A program made the translations under genes and the position numbers. This document shows, one piece after another, positions 9,701-14,470 of a stretch of 36,197 nucleotides of DNA (within the stretch, counting starts at the first letter, position 1; each line of letters begins with the position of its first letter). The DNA is from Bacteroidales bacterium. Lineage in GTDB: Bacteria; Bacteroidota; Bacteroidia; Bacteroidales; F082. The notes under the pieces were generated by a model, which worked only from the letters and a program-made list of their open reading frames with translations, had not been told where the DNA came from and made no database searches. The stretch spans positions 1 through 36,197 of the forward strand of contig JAFOBJ010000063.1 in the NCBI GenBank assembly GCA_017381865.1, in the 5' to 3' direction.

Positions 9701-10005
9701 GTAATGGCGAATTTACAGATATGACATATAGTATACTCTCTGTAGAACAAGGCGGCTCTGTTGATGAAATGTCAGTTTCTGCATATAAAGTCTATCCAAA
9801 TCCTGCTAAAGATATTTTGACAATAAAAGGTGAAAATATGAGCCAAGTCGTGATTTATAACTCATTAGGACAAATGGTTAAATCAATGGAAACAAATGAC
9901 GATATTGTCGATGTGAATGTTGAGAATTTCCAAAACGGAATGTATTTCATCAATATTATAAATAAAGATGGCAGAATCTCATCTAGAAAAGTGATTGTGG
10001 AATAA
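6781..10005 (+). CDS. T9SS-exported double-module Omp28-like protein 4
   Basis: 1074 residues, with two full copies of the module (Omp28-type, Ig-like, GGPY) and one T9SS sorting domain. Signal peptide is 1-20. Module A (about 22-490) has CxxC at C43/C46 (GRECQFCPLGH), YCHMH at 194-198 and a GGPY domain at about 391-490. Module B (about 508-980) has CxxC at C530/C533 (GRNCPNCPDGH), YCHMH at 685-689 and a GGPY domain at about 884-980. The sorting tail is about 994-1074 (YPNPAKDILTI, NGMYFINI). The two CxxC motifs are 487 residues apart, which gives the duplication period. CxxC neighbours differ (QF and PN versus GY in proteins 1-3), so module ages or roles may differ. It ends the array and has its own terminator. 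Function beyond secretion is not known. Confidence 0.9.
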   Translation: MKKNLLLLVLLLASFVTLKAQDFVTKEVTRKNVLIEEFTGRECQFCPLGHIEAKLIEEAYPGRVWSVNLHGKNFSSNEYPNLKVPVVETYTEYFGPQQYPSGVVNRQQTSGTIDYTQWRAAVDQEIQKTADCNIAGQVAINPVTRIATVTVEVYYTSNNASDVNYLNVYMLQDSILGGQKAATTNPDQMIGDKYCHMHIMRSNITPTWGDAINTTTEGSLITKTYEYEIPEVIGSPNGVDVILENISFIAFMTEKYEGIGTRPIINANKLHTVIGTDEAVLPYLTEVRPKYATSCSNNKTFEMVVQNSGKEEITNIKFEIAIDNRNPEEYVWTGVIPSNQVQTIEYDVKVPFGEHNVGVKIKEANGIKFNIENTVSYISDEWSNVIIEGEQEEFTIEVAQDKHGNQTTWEIRASDHTMLASGGPYKALLSGGGGTKVHTEKVVLSSGDCIKFTINDTNGDGINCGYGEGYYKIKDSKGNVVVDGDGAFGSQAIHVLSILNEDDIVLEPEYVSTKVANRNVVIEEFTGRNCPNCPDGHKISSSIVKDNPNRVWSMAIHSGYFTPQSYPNFQTNISATFMDPYDDVAGGLGLPAAVINRTTEEAIARGQWRSKTDEVLGQVAECNVDGHVVINPLTRTASITAEVYYTANSKEPLNYLTIVMLQDSIIGEQAYAETNPAQYMGGDLYCHMHVLRDVVTADWGNAIAPTTQGSFITKTYEYKIPEIIGDTNGIVVDLDNISFLAFVTEKYQGVPTRPILNANKLSQEQNTNVAVSPYISEVLVESGVFCSNERTFKTYVKNVGTKELTSIDFEVVIGGKDKVKHNWAGKLTPDETTCIDIEVELPFGDNEVDVNIVKANGTTFGYGRTINVVCDEWATYKLPCVETAQLTIEIMQDKYGNHTTWEFLSSDNTVLASGGPYKYLPNANTELHTYNVEVKADCYKFVIYDSYGNGICCGEDGDGYYRILDNVGNVLVDGNGEFTDMTYSILSVEQGGSVDEMSVSAYKVYPNPAKDILTIKGENMSQVVIYNSLGQMVKSMETNDDIVDVNVENFQNGMYFINIINKDGRISSRKVIVE

Positions 10006-10024
10006 TAATCTTAAATCCCACAAG

Positions 10025-10057
10025 AAAAGCAGTAAAGTTTCCTTTACTGCTTTTTTT
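10025..10057 (+). terminator. Rho-independent terminator of Omp28-like gene 4
   Basis: AAAAGCAGTAAAG and CTTTACTGCTTTT pair around a TTTC loop, followed by a T-run. It lies 19 bases after the stop and just before the convergent ion-channel gene. Confidence 0.93.
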
Positions 10058-10066
10058 ATTTTGTAT

Positions 10067-10097
10067 AACTCCTAACTCCTAATTCCTAACTCCTAAC
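10067..10097 (-). repeat. TTAGGAGT-type tandem array forming the 3' end of the channel gene
   Basis: On the minus strand, about four 7-8 base units of the type TTAGGA(G/A)T run through the last five codons (L256 to N260) and stop codon of the ion-channel gene and 12 bases beyond. The 31-base stretch is identical to one at the end of prfA (12175-12212). Confidence 0.9.
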
Positions 10098-10861
10098 TTT
10101 TTCTCCAATTCTTCTAATTTTTTTTCTATTCTGTTGAGCTGATTTATGACATTATCGTTGTTGTCTTCAACCATGGCATCAACGAAAACTGAATTGACGA
10201 ACGACAAACCAATAATTCCGCCACCGCATAATAACAGGCAAAAATACAGACGCGCAATCTTGCCAATCAAAGGCGTTGTTGCTAATGCTATCGCATCAGG
10301 AATCTCATACCAGCCTTCTACAGTGAAAATGCGGAAGACAGTGTAAATTGAATTAAGCGGCGTTGAGAAATATTCTGGAGCGATGTTTTTGAATAAACAG
10401 CAATTTATTAAGCCTGAAATAATTATTATTATGATAAAACCAATCAATATCGCTCTGGATTGCTTCAATGCGCGTACAAAACCTTTGGTGATTTGATTTA
10501 TGTTTGGAAAGAATTTGAATACTCTGAAAATACGAAATATCCTTAAAAGACGCAATGCCAGTATTACGGAAAGATTGGATAGGGAAGAGGAAACGAATAA
10601 TGTAGTGATGGACGGAATCGATAAAAATACTATGATGAAATCAAATCTGTCCCAGCCATTTGACCAGAATTGTTTAAAACCATATTCTTTGATTTTAACT
10701 ATCATTTCTATCGCAAAAAAGATAGTAATAAGAATATCCAAATGCAATAGCAGTGAGTTCTTTATACCAGATTCTGTGATGAATATTATAATTGTATTGA
10801 TGACAATTATTGACAATATAACACTTTCGTTAATAAATATTTTCTTAAAATTTGATAACAT
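10079..10861 (-). CDS. Voltage-gated cation channel, single-domain (NaChBac-like)
   Basis: 260 residues with the Ion_trans six-helix layout of bacterial voltage-gated sodium channels, which work as homotetramers in the inner membrane. S1-S3 span about 12-90. S4 carries charges every third residue (R104, R107, R110, R113, K116). S5 is about 136-156, and the pore loop 172-190 contains T180-V-E-G-W-Y-E186. S6 is about 202-230. A charged C-terminal coiled coil (about 236-256) is typical of the family. The filter keeps the Glu and Trp of the NaChBac TLESW motif but has Gly and Tyr around them, so ion selectivity cannot be stated. The last five residues (LGVRN) and stop are encoded by a short tandem array. 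It is transcribed toward the Omp28 cluster; promoter not identified. Confidence 0.88.
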   Translation of the reverse strand: MLSNFKKIFINESVILSIIVINTIIIFITESGIKNSLLLHLDILITIFFAIEMIVKIKEYGFKQFWSNGWDRFDFIIVFLSIPSITTLFVSSSLSNLSVILALRLLRIFRIFRVFKFFPNINQITKGFVRALKQSRAILIGFIIIIIISGLINCCLFKNIAPEYFSTPLNSIYTVFRIFTVEGWYEIPDAIALATTPLIGKIARLYFCLLLCGGGIIGLSFVNSVFVDAMVEDNNDNVINQLNRIEKKLEELEKKLGVRN

Positions 10862-10997
10862 AATACATATGATTTTATAGGAGACAAATATAGTAAAAAA
10901 GTTGTTAATTTTTTGAACTTAGAACTGTTCGCTCACTGAGTCTTATGTCTTCGACAGGCTTAGGAACTGCATACCTAAAGTCTGTAGTCTTTTTTGG

Positions 10998-11138
10998 GGC
11001 GTTCCGGCTGTCGCCGTCGGGCTTTCCGCTGTATCTTTGCTCATTTTTGTTTTCTCCTCGCTCAAAAAAAGTCGTAGTCAGTAGTCCGAAGTCTGAAGCC
11101 CGAGTTTCGCAAAGGATGTCGCTTCAATCCCTAACGCA
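10998..11138 (-). repeat. Dispersed intergenic element, copy 2
   Basis: Read on the minus strand it has the same two boxes as copy 1: TGCGTTAGGGATTGAAGCGA near 11138 and AGCAAAGATACAGCGGAAAG through GGAACGCC ending at 10998. The stem CGGC/GCCG is kept (11005-11008 with 11013-11016) while the loop is GACA on the minus strand instead of GATA. Upstream at 10930-10965 is a CTTCGACAGGCTTAGG stretch related to the CTGAGCTTGTCGAAG motif of copy 1. The gene-free stretch 10862-11344 holds this element, a two-hairpin repeat, the pyrF terminator and a tandem array. A 72-codon frame over it is not a gene. Confidence 0.85.
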
Positions 11139-11182
11139 GAGAGATGGAAGTGGCGTTTTTTAACACTTGGATTTTCGTGATA

Positions 11183-11229
11183 CCCATAAGGCGATGCCTT
11201 ATGTTATATATGTTTCGCCCTTTCAGGGC
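11183..11229. repeat. Two-hairpin intergenic repeat
   Basis: CATAAGGC (11185-11192) pairs perfectly with GCCTTATG (11196-11203) over a GAT loop. GCCC (11217-11220) pairs with GGGC (11226-11229) over TTTCA. Similar sequences are, from memory, common between genes in Bacteroidota; only one copy is present here. Confidence 0.6.
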
Positions 11230-11282
11230 TCACAGTAAAGCCTTAGCTCAAAGTTCTTAGTTCAAAAGCCATAGTTCTTAGT

Positions 11283-11307
11283 AAAAAAAAGAGCCCTAAG
11301 GCTCTTT
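11283..11307 (-). terminator. Rho-independent terminator of the pyrF operon
   Basis: On the minus strand AAAGAGCC and GGGCTCTTT pair over a TTA loop, followed by eight T in total. It lies about 40 bases after the pyrF stop, beyond the tandem array. Confidence 0.88.
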
Positions 11308-11347
11308 AATTATGAATTATGCATTATGAATTATGAATTATGAATTA
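11308..11347 (-). repeat. TAATTCA tandem array beginning at the pyrF stop codon
   Basis: On the minus strand, about five units of TAATTCA/TAATGCA run from the first base of the pyrF TAA stop to the foot of the terminator. The stop codon is part of the first unit. Confidence 0.9.
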
Positions 11348-12154
11348 CAAAAATGCAGCCATTTGTTCTTGCAATTTCTTTGCTTCTTCAGCAGCTTTTT
11401 CAGCGAAGTCTTTTTCTTTTGAAGCGTAGATGATGCCTCTTGAAGAGTTTACTAATAAACCACATTCTTTGTTGAGACCGAATTTAGCTACTGCTGCTAA
11501 GTCGCCGCCTTGTGCTCCAACACCTGGTACCAAGAAGAAGTGGTTTGGTAACATTTGTCTGATTTCTCCTAATTCTTCAGGATGTGTTGCGCCAACAACA
11601 TACATCATTTTATTGTCGTCAGCCCAAGTGCTTGATTTAGCGAGAACTTCTTTGTAAAGCTCGCGACCTTCAATATTGAGATATTGGAAATCTTTTGAAC
11701 CTTTGTTTGATGTAAGAGCTAATAAGATAACCCATTTGTCTTCAAAACCTAAGAATGGTTCAACTGAATCGAGACCCATATAAGGTGCTACTGTGATAGC
11801 ATCGCTGCTCATTGTTTCAAAAAACGCTCTTGCGTAGTTTGCTGATGTGTTGCCGATGTCGCCTCTCTTAGCGTCAGCGATGACGAAAATCTCATGATAA
11901 TTAGCCTTGATGTATTTTATTGTCTTGTCTAATGTTTCCCAGCCTTTTGCACCATAAACTTCGTAGAAAGCGGTGTTTGGCTTGTAAGCTACTGTATATT
12001 GAGCAGTTGCGTCAATGATTTGTTTGTTGAATTCAAAAACTGGGTCTTCACATTCTAAAAGATGTTGTGGAATCTTGTTGATGTCGGTGTCTAAACCAAC
12101 GCAAAGAAATGACTTCTTTGCAAATATCTGTTCTACTAATTGTTTTTTATTCAT
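11345..12154 (-). CDS. pyrF: Orotidine 5'-phosphate decarboxylase
   Basis: Converts OMP to UMP, the last step of de novo pyrimidine synthesis, in the cytoplasm. The 269-residue protein belongs to the longer subfamily 2 form. The catalytic D-x-K-x-x-D array is seen as D94, K96 and D99 in [17 protein letters not shown] further lysine, K58, lies in the AYKPNT strand. [12 protein letters not shown] is the phosphate-binding strand near the C terminus. It is the last gene of a probable operon with prfA, purM and the OmpA protein, 53 bases after prfA. That gap is largely a tandem array. A terminator follows its own stop-codon array. Confidence 0.95.
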   Translation of the reverse strand: MNKKQLVEQIFAKKSFLCVGLDTDINKIPQHLLECEDPVFEFNKQIIDATAQYTVAYKPNTAFYEVYGAKGWETLDKTIKYIKANYHEIFVIADAKRGDIGNTSANYARAFFETMSSDAITVAPYMGLDSVEPFLGFEDKWVILLALTSNKGSKDFQYLNIEGRELYKEVLAKSSTWADDNKMMYVVGATHPEELGEIRQMLPNHFFLVPGVGAQGGDLAAVAKFGLNKECGLLVNSSRGIIYASKEKDFAEKAAEEAKKLQEQMAAFL

Positions 12155-12174
12155 GATATATTTTTTTTAATGTT

Positions 12175-12212
12175 AACTTCTAACTCCTAACTCCTAATTC
12201 CTAACTCCTAAT
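12175..12212 (-). repeat. TTAGGAGT-type tandem array containing the prfA stop codon
   Basis: Units of TTAGGA(G/A)T on the minus strand begin inside the last prfA codons; the stop TAG (12208-12210) is part of the first unit. They fill most of the prfA-pyrF gap. A 31-base core equals the array at 10067-10097. Confidence 0.9.
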
Positions 12213-13278
12213 TCTCTTTAAGTCTTTCAGCGTTTTCAGCCATTTGCAACTTTTCAATGATTTCATTGATGTCGCCATCGATGATTGATTGCAAGTTATA
12301 AATAGTCAAGTTGATACGATGGTCGGTGACGCGGCCTTGTGGATAATTATATGTTCTGATTTTGGCTGAACGGTCGCCAGTAGAAACCATTGTCTTTCTT
12401 TGAGAAGCTATACTTTCGAGGTATTTGTTGTATTCTCTTTCGTAAAGACGAGTTCTCAAGACTTTCATCGCTGTGGCGAGGTTTTTAATCTGAGATTTTT
12501 CGTCTTGGCAGGAAACTACAATACCGCTTGGGATGTGTGTAAGACGAACGGCAGAATATGTCGTGTTAACAGACTGTCCTCCAGGACCTGATGCACAGAA
12601 TGTTTCTTTTCTGATGTCTTTTTCATTGAGTTCAACATCGAATTCTTCTGCTTCTGGAAGCACAACGACAGACGCTGCTGATGTGTGGATTCTGCCTTGT
12701 GTTTCGGTCTTCGGTACGCGTTGCACGCGATGCACACCGGATTCGAATTTCAATAATCCGTAGGCTCCATCACCGATTACGTTGAATACGACTTCTTTGA
12801 AACCACCGGCTGTGCCTTCGTTCATTTCGACGAGTTCTATCTTCCAGCCTTTTGTCTCGCAATATCTTATGTACATTCTATATAAGTCGCCAGCGAAAAT
12901 CGAAGCTTCGTCACCGCCGCTACCGGCGCGTATTTCCATCACGGCGTTCTTGTCGTCGGTAGGGTCTTTAGGGATGAGCATCAAACGGATTTCTTCTTCA
13001 ATGACATCGCGTCTTTGTTCTGAAGCTTCCAATTCTTCTTGTGCCATCTCACGCATATCGTCGTCTTTCTCGTTCTTCAAAATTTCACGAGCTTCTTCGA
13101 TGTTTGCTAAAAGATTTTTATATTCCTTGAAAGCAATAACGATAGGTTCTAACTCTTTATAATCCTTGTTGATTTTGACGAAACGTTTCATGTCGCCAAT
13201 AATCTCAGGGTCGTTGAGCTGTTCGCCTAAAGTCTCCCATTTAGTTTTAATATCTTCTAACTTATCAATGATTTCCAT
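12208..13278 (-). CDS. prfA: Peptide chain release factor 1
   Basis: Recognises UAA and UAG in the ribosomal A site and triggers peptide release. At 356 residues it is standard length. The GGQ motif that reaches the peptidyl-transferase centre is at 233-235 (GPGGQSVNTT). The stop-codon-reading PxT motif is P189-K190-T191, where E. coli has PAT and Thermus PVT. The long N-terminal helical domain covers about 1-105. The gene lies 20 bases after purM and 53 before pyrF, in the same operon. The start at 13278 gives the conventional N terminus. RF1 rather than RF2 is supported by the PxT motif and by the absence of an in-frame UGA frameshift site near the start. Confidence 0.95.
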   Translation of the reverse strand: MEIIDKLEDIKTKWETLGEQLNDPEIIGDMKRFVKINKDYKELEPIVIAFKEYKNLLANIEEAREILKNEKDDDMREMAQEELEASEQRRDVIEEEIRLMLIPKDPTDDKNAVMEIRAGSGGDEASIFAGDLYRMYIRYCETKGWKIELVEMNEGTAGGFKEVVFNVIGDGAYGLLKFESGVHRVQRVPKTETQGRIHTSAASVVVLPEAEEFDVELNEKDIRKETFCASGPGGQSVNTTYSAVRLTHIPSGIVVSCQDEKSQIKNLATAMKVLRTRLYEREYNKYLESIASQRKTMVSTGDRSAKIRTYNYPQGRVTDHRINLTIYNLQSIIDGDINEIIEKLQMAENAERLKEN

Positions 13279-13298
13279 CTTTGGTAGGTTAATTTTTA

Positions 13299-14465
13299 TT
13301 AATATTCAAAAGTGCCAAATTCGCTCTTGATTGTGAGTTGTTTCTTGTCTGATGCTTCAACGTGACCAACAATCTGTGCTTCAATATTGAATTCTTTTGC
13401 TATTTGAATCATTTCTTGAGCGGCTTTTTCATTTGTATAAATTTCAAGACGATGACCCATGTTGAACACTTTATACATTTCTTTCCAATCAGTTCCTGAT
13501 GATTCTTGAATCATTCTGAAGAGTGGAGGAAGTGCGAACATGTTGTCTTTCACGATGTGTAATTTATCTGTGAAGTGCAATACTTTTGTTTGTGCGCCGC
13601 CACTGCAATGTATGATGCCGTTGATTTGTTTCCTGAAATTGTCCAAGATTGGAACCATCATTGGAAGGTAAGTACGGGTAGGAGAGAGGATGAGTTTTCC
13701 TACATCAACGCCTTCAATTTCTGTTGGCTCTGTTAATGTGTGAGGACCAGAATAAATCAAGTCTTCTGGAATGGAATGGTCGTAGCTTTCTGCGTATTTT
13801 TCAGCTAAATAATGACCTAAAACGTCGTGACGTGCAGATGTGAGACCATTGCTTCCCATACCGCCGTTATAACTTGTTTCGTATGTTGCTTGTCCTGATG
13901 AAGCAAAACCTACGATGACATCGCCTGGTTGTATGTTGTTTTCAATGACTTCGTCTCTTCTCATACGAGCTGTCACTGTACTATCGACGATTACTGTTCT
14001 TACGAGGTCGCCGACGTCAGCTGTTTCGCCTCCAGTTAAATAAATACCTACTCCTAATGAACGTAATTTTGCGAGAAATTCTTCTGTGCCATTGATAATA
14101 GCCGAAATGACTTCTCCTGGAATGAGGTTCTTGTTACGGCCAATTGTTGAAGAAAGTAACATTTTGTCGGTTGCGCCAACACAGAGAAGGTCGTCGGTGT
14201 TCATGACGATTGCATCTTGTGCAATGCCAGCCCAGACAGATAAATCGCCTGTTTCTTTCCAATAAAGATAAGCTAATGACGATTTTGTTCCTGCGCCATC
14301 AGCATGCATGATGTTACAATATTCATTGTCATTTCCTAAAATATCAGGAATGATTTTGCAAAAAGCATTAGGATATAATCCTTTGTCTAAATTCTTTATT
14401 GCATTGTGAATGTCTTCTTTCTCTGCTGAGACACCACGAAGTTGATAACGTTTTTCTACTGACAT
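13299..14465 (-). CDS. purM: Phosphoribosylformylglycinamidine cyclo-ligase (AIR synthase)
   Basis: Closes the imidazole ring of FGAM with ATP to give AIR, the fifth step of purine synthesis, in the cytoplasm. It is 388 residues, in the divergent form I associate with Bacteroidota rather than the shorter E. coli form. D56-G-A-G-T-K61 is the nucleotide-site motif; ND-type residues follow in IVMNTDDLLCVGA. TGGETADVGD marks the mid-domain loop and HCSGGAQTK the C-terminal domain. It starts 5 bases after the OmpA-protein stop and ends 20 bases before prfA, so it is almost certainly co-transcribed with both. Confidence 0.93.
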   Translation of the reverse strand: MSVEKRYQLRGVSAEKEDIHNAIKNLDKGLYPNAFCKIIPDILGNDNEYCNIMHADGAGTKSSLAYLYWKETGDLSVWAGIAQDAIVMNTDDLLCVGATDKMLLSSTIGRNKNLIPGEVISAIINGTEEFLAKLRSLGVGIYLTGGETADVGDLVRTVIVDSTVTARMRRDEVIENNIQPGDVIVGFASSGQATYETSYNGGMGSNGLTSARHDVLGHYLAEKYAESYDHSIPEDLIYSGPHTLTEPTEIEGVDVGKLILSPTRTYLPMMVPILDNFRKQINGIIHCSGGAQTKVLHFTDKLHIVKDNMFALPPLFRMIQESSGTDWKEMYKVFNMGHRLEIYTNEKAAQEMIQIAKEFNIEAQIVGHVEASDKKQLTIKSEFGTFEY

Positions 14466-14470
14466 TACTT

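Noticed and set aside
10945..11163. 72-codon open frame on the plus strand
   Set aside because: It lies over dispersed element copy 2 and its composition follows that repeat; no family similarity and no start signal.
12782..13162. 126-codon plus-strand frame inside prfA
   Set aside because: Antisense shadow; Ser-rich composition reflects the Glu/Lys-rich helices of RF1 on the other strand.
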